This document shows positions 44,201-52,836 of a DNA stretch of 64,000 nucleotides, in pieces. The position numbers and the translations under genes were made by a program. Source of the DNA: CAVVYJ01 sp963752495 (GTDB lineage: Bacteria > Pseudomonadota > Gammaproteobacteria > Burkholderiales > Methylophilaceae); contig CAVVYJ010000002.1 in assembly GCA_963752495.1 (NCBI GenBank), positions 372,001-436,000 of the forward strand. The letters run 5' to 3'. How positions within the stretch are numbered: position 1 is the first letter of the stretch; each line of letters begins with the position of its first letter. Below the pieces are notes generated by a model. It did not search any database and was not told where the DNA came from. It saw only the letters and a list, made by a program, of their open reading frames with translations.

Positions 44201-44953
44201 TTATTTTAAGAAATGCGTCGCATATCGATGGTTGATTTTAGATAATGATAGCATCACCAGCATATCTGCGGTATTGAAATAGCTGTCCCAGGCAGGTTCA
44301 CCGCAAATTTGTGCACCCAACCGTAAATAGCCCTTGATAAGTGGCGGACACGCAACTTGCAGGTCATTTCTTAATGAGTTGATTGGCAGTGGGTTGTGTG
44401 GAAACACACGGTACTCACCTGAAGCGAGATGTTCATCTTTTAGTTTATGGTAGAGAGAGGCAGCTGCGTGTCCTCCATCATTCATAGGCACGCTGGCGCA
44501 ACCTATCATATGGTCATAATGGTGCATCTGCATATATTTAGCAAGTCCGGCCCATAGCATGGTAATTGTGCCACCATTGCGAAACTTCTGATGAACACAA
44601 GCCCGGCCGACTTCTACTGTGCGATCAAACAAATGATTAATGCGGCTTAAATCAAATTCGCCAGCAGAGTAATAGCCACCTGCTTCATCGGCTTGCTGTG
44701 GACTTAAAATTCGATAAGTACCGACTACCTGGTGAGTGCCGCTTTCACGTACTAGAAGGTGGTCACAAAACTCATCAAACCCATCTATATCTAATCCATT
44801 ATTGTTAGGCAGTTCTGCCCCCATTTCTTCTGCAAACACTTTATAGCGTAAGCGTTGTGCTTCGGCTACTTCTGCAGGATTGCGTGCCAGGGATAAATAT
44901 AGATGTTGCTGAGAACGTGGTTGCTGTTGCCTTTTGAGCTGCTTGCTAAACAT
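44201..44953 (-). CDS. olsB: L-ornithine N-alpha-acyltransferase OlsB (hemolysin-like GNAT)
   Basis: First step of ornithine-lipid synthesis, 3-hydroxyacyl transfer from ACP to ornithine. The protein has 250 residues. Family segments are AQRLRYKVFAEEMGAEL (near 33), DEFCDHLLVRES, VVGTYRILSPQQA, EVGRACVHQKFRNGGTI and MIGCASVPMNDGG. Relatives were once called hemolysins. The start codon and its AAGGAG ribosome site lie inside a perfect 14-bp hairpin, so translation is probably controlled. A Pho-box-like repeat lies upstream. Co-transcribed with olsA. Confidence 0.9.
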   Translation of the reverse strand: MFSKQLKRQQQPRSQQHLYLSLARNPAEVAEAQRLRYKVFAEEMGAELPNNNGLDIDGFDEFCDHLLVRESGTHQVVGTYRILSPQQADEAGGYYSAGEFDLSRINHLFDRTVEVGRACVHQKFRNGGTITMLWAGLAKYMQMHHYDHMIGCASVPMNDGGHAAASLYHKLKDEHLASGEYRVFPHNPLPINSLRNDLQVACPPLIKGYLRLGAQICGEPAWDSYFNTADMLVMLSLSKINHRYATHFLK

Positions 44954-44986
44954 ATCATCTCTCCTTGAATTGGGAGAGATGATATG
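44951..44986 (-). promoter_or_regulatory. Hairpin covering the olsB ribosome site and start codon
   Basis: On the minus strand CATATCATCTCTCC (44986-44973) pairs perfectly with GGAGAGATGATATG (44964-44951) across an 8-nt loop. The 3' arm contains the AGGAG ribosome site and the AUG start of olsB. In the folded mRNA both would be closed. It could be an RNA thermometer, a site for a regulatory protein or sRNA, or a DNA operator. Confidence 0.75.
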
Positions 44987-45012
44987 AGTGCTAAATGAAT
45001 ACTAGATTAAAA

Positions 45013-45034
45013 TTTAATGACGATTTGATGAAAG
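45013..45034 (-). promoter_or_regulatory. Candidate Pho box upstream of olsB
   Basis: The minus strand reads CTTTCAT-CAAA-TCGTCAT-TAAA, two 7-mers with an 11-bp period resembling the PhoB repeat CTGTCAT with AT-rich spacers (6/7 and 5/7 matches). TAATCT and TAGTAT sit about 10 bp further on as possible -10 elements. Ornithine-lipid genes are phosphate-regulated in several bacteria, which supports the call. Confidence 0.45.
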
Positions 45035-45066
45035 TGCCAATTAAATGACTTTTAAATTAAATAATA

Positions 45067-45519
45067 TTAATGCGTCACACGAGAAGTGTCGGCATTTTCT
45101 ACAATACGTACTTTATCGCCTGGATGAAACTCTTCATCAGCTTCCTGCACTATTGCGATCATGCTGCCGCCATCTAGTTTCACAGTAATCTCTAACGCAT
45201 CTTTGCGTGTAACGCCTTCTTCAACAGCAGAACCAGCGATGCCACCAGCTACAGCACCAATGACTGCGGCAATTGCACTTCCTCGACCATGTCCGATAGT
45301 GCTACCTGCAATGCCACCTATAGCACCACCTGCAACCGTACCTACCGGTGATTTTGTGCCTTCCAGTTTAACTGAGCGCACGCTCTCCACAACGCCTGTT
45401 TTCACGGTTTGCACCTTACGGGCATCGTCACGTTTATATACGCTACCAGAATTCGAGCTGGCGCAAGCCGTTACCAATATCGACAATGCCAAAGTTAATA
45501 ATAGTTTTGAAAATTTCAT
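45067..45519 (-). CDS. Glycine-zipper outer-membrane lipoprotein (SlyB/Pcp-like)
   Basis: Protein of 150 residues with a lipoprotein signal (lipobox VTAC, Cys about 19). A glycine-zipper helix pair follows (GTVAGGAIGGIAGSTIGHG, then AAVIGAVAGGIAGSAVEEG), then a small beta domain (EITVKLDGGSMIAIVQEAD, PGDKVRIVEN). This is the 17-kDa surface antigen/SlyB layout, involved in envelope stability. It is 3 nt downstream of the PfkB kinase gene, so possibly co-transcribed with it. Confidence 0.88.
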   Translation of the reverse strand: MKFSKLLLTLALSILVTACASSNSGSVYKRDDARKVQTVKTGVVESVRSVKLEGTKSPVGTVAGGAIGGIAGSTIGHGRGSAIAAVIGAVAGGIAGSAVEEGVTRKDALEITVKLDGGSMIAIVQEADEEFHPGDKVRIVENADTSRVTH

Positions 45520-45522
45520 GGT

Positions 45523-46485
45523 TCATCCCTTCACTTTAATGTTTTCTTGTTCTGCAACACTTTCGACCAGCGCGCGACTGTAAAGGTTCTCAATTTCTGC
45601 TCGTGTCGGCTTGTGGTTTTGCCCGCCGCGACTCGAGATTTTAATTGCGCCCATGGTAGAAGCAAGTCTGCCACAAGTCGGCCAATCCCACTTGTTTGCA
45701 ATGCCGTATAGTAAGCCTGCACGATAAGCATCACCACAACCTGTGGGGTCAACAACCTTGTCTGCCTTAACGCATGGAATCATATAACGTTGACCTTCTG
45801 CATAAATATGAGAGCCATTTGCACCCAGCGTCACAATGAGTGCTTCTACTTTGGTCGCAATGAGTTCAAGAGATAGTCCTGTCTTTTCTTGTAGCACTTG
45901 CGCTTCATAGTCGTTTACTGCAAGGTATGTTGCCATGTCAATAAACTGCAAAAGTTCTTCGCCATTAAACATTGGCAAGCCTTGTCCAGGATCGAACAGA
46001 AATGGTATTCCGGCTTCAAAACATTCACGCGCATGCTGGAACATGCCGTCCCGACCATCGGGCGCGATTACCGCTAAGCTTATATTAGTTGTTTCTTTTA
46101 CACTGTTTTGATGAGATTCCACCATTGCCCCAGGGTGAAAGGCGGTAATTTGATTATCATCCAAGTCAGTCGTTATAAATGCTTGTGCTGTATAGCTACC
46201 TGCAATTTTTTTTATGTGTGAATTGACTAAATTATTTTCATTAATCCACTCTGCATAAGGTGAAAAATCCTCGCCCACGGTGGCCATGATGATTGGTCGC
46301 CCCTCCAGTAGTTGCAGATTGTACGCAATGTTGCCTGCTGTGCCACCAAACTCCCGCCGTAGCTCTGGTACGTAAAAAGCTACACTAAGTTTGTGAATTT
46401 GGTCAGGAAGAATGTGGTTTTTGAATTGATCTTGGAACACCATGATGGTGTCGTATGCGAGCGAGCCGCAAATAAGCGTGTGCAT
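45523..46485 (-). CDS. PfkB family sugar/nucleoside kinase (adenosine kinase-like)
   Basis: ATP-dependent kinase of the ribokinase superfamily, 320 residues. It shows the N-terminal substrate motif RREFGGTAGNIAYNLQLL (about 43-60), FDPGQGLP, VTLGANGSHIY and the C-terminal signature VDPTGCGDAYRAGLLYG, whose Asp is the catalytic base. The overall pattern is closest to bacterial adenosine kinase-like members, but the substrate cannot be fixed from sequence alone. Confidence 0.88.
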   Translation of the reverse strand: MHTLICGSLAYDTIMVFQDQFKNHILPDQIHKLSVAFYVPELRREFGGTAGNIAYNLQLLEGRPIIMATVGEDFSPYAEWINENNLVNSHIKKIAGSYTAQAFITTDLDDNQITAFHPGAMVESHQNSVKETTNISLAVIAPDGRDGMFQHARECFEAGIPFLFDPGQGLPMFNGEELLQFIDMATYLAVNDYEAQVLQEKTGLSLELIATKVEALIVTLGANGSHIYAEGQRYMIPCVKADKVVDPTGCGDAYRAGLLYGIANKWDWPTCGRLASTMGAIKISSRGGQNHKPTRAEIENLYSRALVESVAEQENIKVKG

Positions 46486-46559
46486 GAAATCTCGTTTTTA
46501 AATTAAAACGCTATTATCTTGTAGCAATGGCGAAGATTGCAAGCTGAAAAGGGGTAACT

Positions 46560-47123
46560 CTAGTTTTTACTTGCACCGTCGATGAGGATTTTGGCAGCCT
46601 TTTTAGCATATTTAATTGCACCAGAGCCGCGTTTCATTTGCTCGGCTTGCACAGCGCCTTCAAACAGCAAGGATAATTGCAAAGCTAAACCGTCAGCATC
46701 CTTGATGTTAGCTTCAGTAGCTAGTTTTGCAATAAATTGCCGAAATTCGCGTGATTGCCTGCTAGATAACTGATGAATTGGATTTTCTTCATTAGGAAAC
46801 TCTGCCGAGGCTTTAATAAATCCCATGCCAGCAAAATCAGGCGATGTTATCCATTCTTCAATAAAGTCAAATAACTGTTTTATATTCTCGTCAGGTTTTT
46901 TGCTGTTGGCGGTAAATTTACCTTCTAACCAATTTTGGAAATCTTGTTGGCTTTTATTCAAGACTTCTAAAATTAAATCTTCCTTAGAGTGGAAATATTT
47001 ATAGAGCGTCATTTTTGTGGTACCAGCTACGGCGACGATAGTATCTACGCCAGTCGAGTTAATACCGCGCGCCTGAAAAAGATCAGTAGCAGTATTTAGG
47101 ATTTTTTCCCGAAGAAGTGACAT
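46560..47123 (-). CDS. TetR/AcrR family transcriptional regulator
   Basis: Repressor-type protein of 187 residues. The N-terminal helix-turn-helix is seen in ILNTATDLFQARGINSTGVD and VAGTTKMTLYKYFHSKEDLI (residues 8-56). The rest is a ligand-binding helical domain without a recognised inducer. It lies 74 bp upstream of the PfkB gene on the same strand. A palindrome just before its start suggests autoregulation. Confidence 0.88.
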   Translation of the reverse strand: MSLLREKILNTATDLFQARGINSTGVDTIVAVAGTTKMTLYKYFHSKEDLILEVLNKSQQDFQNWLEGKFTANSKKPDENIKQLFDFIEEWITSPDFAGMGFIKASAEFPNEENPIHQLSSRQSREFRQFIAKLATEANIKDADGLALQLSLLFEGAVQAEQMKRGSGAIKYAKKAAKILIDGASKN

Positions 47124-47132
47124 GAAGAAATT

Positions 47133-47151
47133 ATACTATTCTGTATAGTTT
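47133..47151 (-). promoter_or_regulatory. Putative TetR operator
   Basis: ACTAT (47135-47139), a 5-nt spacer and ATAGT (47145-47149) form an inverted repeat embedded in AT-rich sequence about 10 bp upstream of the TetR start codon. The position fits autoregulation. The arms are short, so chance is possible. Confidence 0.35.
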
Positions 47152-47168
47152 AATCAAGTAATGAATTT

Positions 47169-47915
47169 TTAGCTTCTTGAGTTTGCCATGAGCATGGGCG
47201 TGTAGTTGCAACGCACTTTTTGCAGCAGTTCCCGAACTAACTTTTGATCGTTCGGGCTAGTGGAAATTTGCCCTAATACGATATTCTCAAAATATACTTT
47301 TTTATAGGAATCTGGCAATTGAATCGCTTCGATAAGCTGGCAGCTACCTTTACGCATCTGGTTAATCTCGGCAATTAATGCGGCAGTATCTTTTGGGTTG
47401 GCAATGAGCTGAGATTCAGCCAGTACGGGCTGTGAATATGGCGTTAGCACAGCAACTTGTGGGCTGCTTGTGGCGCTGTTGTAGTTGATTGCAAATACGC
47501 CTGCAATTGCCAATGCACCAATAAAGCTGGCTGCAATTGCATAAGCGGACGATTTTGCAATACGGAACTCTTTTTTTGTTTGAGCAGTGATTAAAGCCAA
47601 AGCTGCATTTTTTGCATGTTGCATGCCCTCTTTATTGTTGCCTTGTAGTTTTTCTTGCATTGCCGAAAACGCCATAAAATATAGCTGGCTTGCTAGCATT
47701 TCCGGTAGCGCCGCTCCAGCTTTTGCCGCCTCTAAACTAAGATAGTTTTGTAGCACCCCTGCATGGTTTATTGCGTTAAGCTCAATTTTTACATTGATGC
47801 CAGGGGCATCTGTCCAATCATTCAGAATATCAAACAGGCTAAGCAGACGTGCCTGCGGTGTGTTGCCTGCTTTTTTAAGCATGCCCACCAACCAATCTGA
47901 GTTAAGAATATCCAT
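47169..47915 (-). CDS. Conserved hypothetical single-pass membrane protein
   Basis: Protein of 248 residues, not recognised. A cytoplasmic helical domain (1-120) is followed by one membrane helix (about 124-144, AIAASFIGALAIAGVFAIN) and a periplasmic part with two Cys (KGSCQLIEAI and KVRCNYTPM) that could form a disulfide. The topology recalls an anti-sigma factor, but there is no zinc-finger motif and no adjacent sigma gene. It is upstream of the TetR gene and downstream of hemJ on the same strand. Confidence 0.6.
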   Translation of the reverse strand: MDILNSDWLVGMLKKAGNTPQARLLSLFDILNDWTDAPGINVKIELNAINHAGVLQNYLSLEAAKAGAALPEMLASQLYFMAFSAMQEKLQGNNKEGMQHAKNAALALITAQTKKEFRIAKSSAYAIAASFIGALAIAGVFAINYNSATSSPQVAVLTPYSQPVLAESQLIANPKDTAALIAEINQMRKGSCQLIEAIQLPDSYKKVYFENIVLGQISTSPNDQKLVRELLQKVRCNYTPMLMANSRS

Positions 47916-47930
47916 AGCTACAATATAACC

Positions 47931-48341
47931 TTAAAAAGGTTTTACTACCACCAGTACAACCACGGCAAACAATACCAGAACTGGAATTTCGTTAAACCAA
48001 CGGAACCAGATATGGCTGCGCGTATTTTTGCCGAAGGCGAAATCTTGCATAATTTTTCCGCAGTAAGCATGGTATGCAATCAAACCAACAACCAATACCA
48101 GTTTGGCGTGTAACCAACCACCAGTGATGCCGTAGCCCAGCCATAACCACAGGCCAAATATTAGCGCGAGAATAGCTAATGGCGTCATAAATCGATAAAG
48201 CTTATGTTCCATTAGTGCAAGCCGCTGGAGCGCTTCAGCATTGGATTCCATAGCATGGTTTACAAAAAGTCGCGGCAAGTAAAATAAACCCGCAAACCAA
48301 CTGGTAACAAAAAGAATGTGCAGTGCTTTAATCCACAACAT
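47931..48341 (-). CDS. hemJ: Protoporphyrinogen oxidase HemJ
   Basis: Membrane enzyme of heme synthesis (UPF0093/CopD-like) of 136 residues with four helices. It begins MLWIKALHILFVTSWFAGLFYLPRLF, whose His8 is the family heme-ligand candidate, and it has GGWLHAKLVLVVGLIAYH and the terminal FRWFNEIPVLVLF. All are typical. Its ATG overlaps the stop of the TlpA-like gene. Confidence 0.9.
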   Translation of the reverse strand: MLWIKALHILFVTSWFAGLFYLPRLFVNHAMESNAEALQRLALMEHKLYRFMTPLAILALIFGLWLWLGYGITGGWLHAKLVLVVGLIAYHAYCGKIMQDFAFGKNTRSHIWFRWFNEIPVLVLFAVVVLVVVKPF

Positions 48342-48844
48342 TAGCCGAGCTCTTTATCTAATATGGCGTGTAATTTTACAAAATCTAAAATGCCAACTGT
48401 TTTTTCAATGCGGTTGCCTTCTTTACCAAAAAGAAAGGCGGTGGGTGTAGCATTTACGCCACCAAAGCTTTGTGTGATTTTGCCAAAACCATCATGCATA
48501 ACAGGAAAGGGCAGCTCTTTTTGGACGACATAATTCTTTAATTGCGCTGGCGGGTCGTAAGGCATCGCAACCGCGATAACTTCAAACCCTTTGGCTTTAT
48601 AGACGTTGTATGTCTCGATTAAATCAGGCATTTCCTCAATACAGCTTGTACAGTCGGTAGCCCAGAAGCTCACCAGTACGACCTTCCCTTTGAGTGATGC
48701 CATGCTGATACTTTTACCTTCAATCGTGGTGAATGTCACATCTGGCGTGATTGGCTTGCTAACGAGGTTGTACGCAATAACTCCCAGCAAGCAGATAAAC
48801 GTCAATGGCAGGGCATATTTTTTAATTAACAAAAACATGCGCAT
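48341..48844 (-). CDS. TlpA/ResA-like thioredoxin-fold protein
   Basis: Membrane-anchored thiol-disulfide oxidoreductase of about 167 residues: N-terminal signal anchor (about 5-26), then a TlpA domain. The active site appears in VSFWATDCTSCIEEMPDL (CTSC) and the cis-Pro region in GVNATPTAFLF. It may serve cytochrome c or oxidase maturation. ATG 48844 or 48838 is preferred; further upstream the sequence is not coding-like. It overlaps hemJ by one base. Confidence 0.85.
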   Translation of the reverse strand: MRMFLLIKKYALPLTFICLLGVIAYNLVSKPITPDVTFTTIEGKSISMASLKGKVVLVSFWATDCTSCIEEMPDLIETYNVYKAKGFEVIAVAMPYDPPAQLKNYVVQKELPFPVMHDGFGKITQSFGGVNATPTAFLFGKEGNRIEKTVGILDFVKLHAILDKELG

Positions 48845-48952
48845 GATTCTACGCTTTTTATTAAATCTCGGACACAATAACCACAAAACGCATAGCGTTA
48901 TTTGGGGCATGAGTGCATGATATAATTGATTTTTGTTTATGATACTGAATCA

Positions 48953-51900
48953 ATGAACGCACCCATTCCTGCTGAATTATTACAAGCTGAAACAAATCCT
49001 GCCGCGCGTCTGCGCGAAATTCCCTACAATTACACCTCATTTTCAGACCGCGAAATTGTTATTCGCTTTTTGGGAGAGGAAATTTGGCAGATATTGGATG
49101 AATTGCGTAGCGAGCGCAAAACAGGGCGCAGCGCACGCATGTTGTTCGAGGTGCTGGGCGATATTTGGGTGGTGTCGCGCAATCCTTATCTGCAAGACGA
49201 CTTGCTGGAAAATCCCAAACGTCGCAATGCCTTAATTGACGCGCTTCACCACCGCATTCATGCGATTGATGAGCGTGGCGGAAGCAATGAAAAAGTGGAT
49301 AAATTGGTTACCTCAGCCAAGGTAGCGGTGGAAAAATTCGCCGATGATTTTAGGCAAACTTACGATTTGCGTAAAAAAGCGCTGAGCAAATTTAATAAAA
49401 TTACGCGCAAAGATAATATCCAGTTTGATGGGTTAGCGCGTGTTTCGCATGTGACAGATGCTACAGACTGGCGCGTGGAATATCCGTTTGTGGTGCTGAA
49501 TCCTGATACGGAAATCGAAATCGCCGCATTGGTGAAAGCCTGCATCGAGCTGGGTTTAACAGTGATTCCACGTGGAGGTGGCACAGGTTATACCGGCGGC
49601 GCGATTCCACTTACGCCACTTTCTGCGGTGATTAATACCGAAAAGCTTGATCAGCATACGGGCGTACAAATGCGTACATTACCAGGCGTAGCAAGGCAGG
49701 TCGCCACGATTGAGTGTGGTGCTGGCGTGGTGACGCGGCGTGCAATGGAAGCTGCATCTGATGCGGGATTAGAGTTCGCCTGTGACCCTACAAGCGCAGA
49801 TGCTTGTTGTATCGGTGGTAACGTCGCGATGAATGCAGGCGGCAAGAAGGCCGTGCTGTGGGGTACCGCACTGGATAACTTATCCAGTTGGCGCATGGTG
49901 ACCCCCGATGCGAAGTGGCTGGAAGTCGAGCGTTTAGACCATAACTTAGGAAAAATCCACGACATTGCTATGGCGCGTTTTAAGTTGACGCGTTTTGATA
50001 TGGACATGAAAACGCAACTCGGCGAGGCGGAAATTATTGAAATCCCAGGCCCGAGCTTTAGAAAAGTCGGACTTGGTAAAGACGTGACCGACAAGTTCCT
50101 AAGCGGCTTGCCTGGCATTCAAAAAGAAGGCTGCGACGGTTTGATTACTAGCGCTACCTTTATTCTGCATCGCATGCCTAAGCACGTGCGCACCATTGCG
50201 CTAGAGTTTTTTGGCAATGTGTCGCACGCCGTACCAGCAATTGTCGAAATTAAAGATTATCTTGATGCCACAGCGAAGAAAGACCCAGCGGTTATCATGG
50301 CGGGTTTGGAGCACATGGACGAGCGTTATATCAAGGCTGTGGGCTATGCAACCAAGGCTGCGCGCCAACAGCGCCCCAAAATGGTATTGTTGTGTGATAT
50401 TGCGTCAGATGAAGAAAATGCAGTGGGTGAAGTGGCATCTGCTGTGGTGCGTATGTGCAATGCGCGCGATGGCGAAGGTTTTATCGCAGTTTCGGCTGAA
50501 GCCCGCAAGAAATTTTGGCTAGATCGCTCTCGCACAGCCGCAATCGCCAAACATACCAATGCTTTCAAAATCAATGAAGATGTGGTGATACCACTCCCTC
50601 GCTTGGGTGATTATTCTGATGGCATTGAGCGCATTAATATCGAGCTTTCAATCAATAATAAACTCAAACTGCTGGCGGCGCTGGAGGCTTTCCTGCAGGG
50701 CGATTTGCCGATGCAGGTCGATGAGGATGGCAATTCGGATGCAGAACTTGTTAAATCTAAACAATTGATGGCTTTACAATTGCTGCATGATTTGCGAGCA
50801 CGCTGGAGCTTTATTCTTAGTTCGTTAGACGCACCAGTAAGTGTGTTAGGCGAAGAGGCAAGTGCACTTGGCCAATATGATAATGTGTTCAGAGCGGTGC
50901 AATCTTACGATTTGCGCATCTCCTGGAAGCGTGAGTTAAAGCGTCCTTTAGAAGAAATTTTTAGTGGACGAGAATACCAAAAAATACTTAATGAGTTAGA
51001 TGCTATTCATAAAAAAGTACTCAAAAGCCGCGTCTTTATTGCACTTCATATGCATGCAGGTGATGGCAATGTGCACACTAATATTCCCGTAAACTCAGAT
51101 GATTACGAGATGATGCATGATGCGCATACTGCGGTTGCGCGCGTGATGAGACTTGCGCGTGGCTTGAATGGTGTGATTTCCGGTGAGCACGGCATTGGTA
51201 TTACTAAAATGGAGTTTTTGGACCAAAGCACGATTGATAGTTTCACAGCCTATAAAAACATTGTGGATCCAAACGGGCACTTCAATAAGGGCAAGTTGCT
51301 GGCGGGCTCTGGGTTAGAAAATGCTTACACACCTAGCTTTGGGTTGCTTGAGCAAGAATCAATTATCATGGAACAATCAGCCATTGGCGAAATCGCTGAT
51401 GATATTTCTGATTGTTTGCGTTGCGGTAAATGTAAGCCAGTGTGCACAACACATGTTCCCCGAGCAAACTTGCTTTATAGTCCGCGCAACAAGATTCTTG
51501 GGACTTCGCTTTTAATTGAAGCTTTTCTCTACGAAGAACAAACCCGGCGCGGTATTTCGCTCAAACATTTTGACGAATTTAATGATGTAGCCGATCATTG
51601 CACGGTGTGCCACCGTTGTGAGAAACCATGCCCGGTCGATATTGATTTTGGTGATGTTTCAATCAAAATGCGCAATTTTCTGCGCGAGCATGGGAAGAAG
51701 AAATTTAACCCAGGTACAGCAGCAGGTATGCTGTTTCTCAATGCTAAAGACCCAGCTACCATTAAAATGCTGCGTGCTGTAATGATAGGGTTTGGTTATC
51801 GCGCACAAAATTTTGCGCATACCTTGGCGAAAAAATTCGGGCTACTGCGCGATAAAATTCGACCGCCAGCTACAGTAGGCAAGCCAGAGATTAGGGCGCA

Positions 51901-52822
51901 AGTAGTGCATTTTATCAATCGCCCCATGCCGAAAAAAATGCCAACTAAAACCTCACGTGCCTTGCTAGGCGTGGAAGATGATTCGATGATACCGGTGATT
52001 CGCAATCCGCAAAAGGTGACGGATGATTCGGATGCGGTATTTTACTTCCCCGGCTGCGGATCAGAACGTTTGTTCTCAAATGTAGGTTTAGCGACTCAAG
52101 CAATGTTGTATGAAATTGGGGCGATTACTGTGTTACCACCTGGTTATTTATGTTGCGGCTATCCGCAAACGTCTAGCGGCAATCATGATAAAGGCCTGCA
52201 AATTACCACGGATAACCGTGTGCTGTTCCACCGCGTGGCGAATACGCTAAATTATCTGGATATTAAAACAGTAATTGTGTCTTGTGGCACTTGTATGGAC
52301 CAGTTACAAAAATACGAGTTCGAGAAGATTTTTCCAGGCTGTCGCTTGCTGGACATTCATGAATATTTGATGGAAAAAGACGTAAAACTGCAAGGGATTA
52401 CTGGTACACGGTACATGTACCACGACCCATGTCATACACCAATGAAAACTTACGCGCCGCTCAAAGTAACAAATGCCCTGATGGGGCAAGATGTCGCCTT
52501 GAATGACCGTTGTTGTGGGGAGTCTGGCACCTTTGCTGCCGCGCGACCAGATATTGCTACACAAGTAAAAATGCGTAAGCAAGAGGAGCTTGAAAAAGGC
52601 ATGGAAAAAATGGGTTTGACAGTTGGAAATCCTGAGGAAAATGTAAAGATTTTGACTAGCTGCCCTAGCTGTCTACAAGGCTTAGCACGCTATGGTGATG
52701 ATACCGGTATTTCGGCAGACTATATTGTGGTAGAAATGGCGAAGCATATCTTAGGTGAAAACTGGCTTCAAGACTACGTACAGAAAGCAAATAACGGTGG
52801 GATAGAGAAGGTGTTGCTCTAG
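48953..52822 (+). CDS. Giant FAD-linked oxidase with Fe-S and CCG domains (D-lactate dehydrogenase-like, DUF3683)
   Basis: A fusion of about 1289 residues. A DUF3683 region (1-170) leads to a PCMH FAD domain (VIPRGGGTGYTGGAIPLTPL near 200). A FAD-oxidase C domain follows (ALHMHAGDGNVHTNIPV, ISGEHGIGITKMEFL), then two 4Fe-4S sites (CLRCGKCKPVC and CTVCHRCEKPCPVD, about 820-900). Two CCG domains close the protein (YFPGCGSERLF, YLCCGYPQ, DPCHTPM, CCGESGTFAAARP, LTSCPSCLQG). It resembles quinone-linked D-lactate or glycolate dehydrogenases in one chain; the substrate is inferred. ATG 48953 begins MNAPIPAELL. Monocistronic. Confidence 0.9.
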   Translation: MNAPIPAELLQAETNPAARLREIPYNYTSFSDREIVIRFLGEEIWQILDELRSERKTGRSARMLFEVLGDIWVVSRNPYLQDDLLENPKRRNALIDALHHRIHAIDERGGSNEKVDKLVTSAKVAVEKFADDFRQTYDLRKKALSKFNKITRKDNIQFDGLARVSHVTDATDWRVEYPFVVLNPDTEIEIAALVKACIELGLTVIPRGGGTGYTGGAIPLTPLSAVINTEKLDQHTGVQMRTLPGVARQVATIECGAGVVTRRAMEAASDAGLEFACDPTSADACCIGGNVAMNAGGKKAVLWGTALDNLSSWRMVTPDAKWLEVERLDHNLGKIHDIAMARFKLTRFDMDMKTQLGEAEIIEIPGPSFRKVGLGKDVTDKFLSGLPGIQKEGCDGLITSATFILHRMPKHVRTIALEFFGNVSHAVPAIVEIKDYLDATAKKDPAVIMAGLEHMDERYIKAVGYATKAARQQRPKMVLLCDIASDEENAVGEVASAVVRMCNARDGEGFIAVSAEARKKFWLDRSRTAAIAKHTNAFKINEDVVIPLPRLGDYSDGIERINIELSINNKLKLLAALEAFLQGDLPMQVDEDGNSDAELVKSKQLMALQLLHDLRARWSFILSSLDAPVSVLGEEASALGQYDNVFRAVQSYDLRISWKRELKRPLEEIFSGREYQKILNELDAIHKKVLKSRVFIALHMHAGDGNVHTNIPVNSDDYEMMHDAHTAVARVMRLARGLNGVISGEHGIGITKMEFLDQSTIDSFTAYKNIVDPNGHFNKGKLLAGSGLENAYTPSFGLLEQESIIMEQSAIGEIADDISDCLRCGKCKPVCTTHVPRANLLYSPRNKILGTSLLIEAFLYEEQTRRGISLKHFDEFNDVADHCTVCHRCEKPCPVDIDFGDVSIKMRNFLREHGKKKFNPGTAAGMLFLNAKDPATIKMLRAVMIGFGYRAQNFAHTLAKKFGLLRDKIRPPATVGKPEIRAQVVHFINRPMPKKMPTKTSRALLGVEDDSMIPVIRNPQKVTDDSDAVFYFPGCGSERLFSNVGLATQAMLYEIGAITVLPPGYLCCGYPQTSSGNHDKGLQITTDNRVLFHRVANTLNYLDIKTVIVSCGTCMDQLQKYEFEKIFPGCRLLDIHEYLMEKDVKLQGITGTRYMYHDPCHTPMKTYAPLKVTNALMGQDVALNDRCCGESGTFAAARPDIATQVKMRKQEELEKGMEKMGLTVGNPEENVKILTSCPSCLQGLARYGDDTGISADYIVVEMAKHILGENWLQDYVQKANNGGIEKVLL

Positions 52823-52836
52823 TTTAGAGTTCTACC

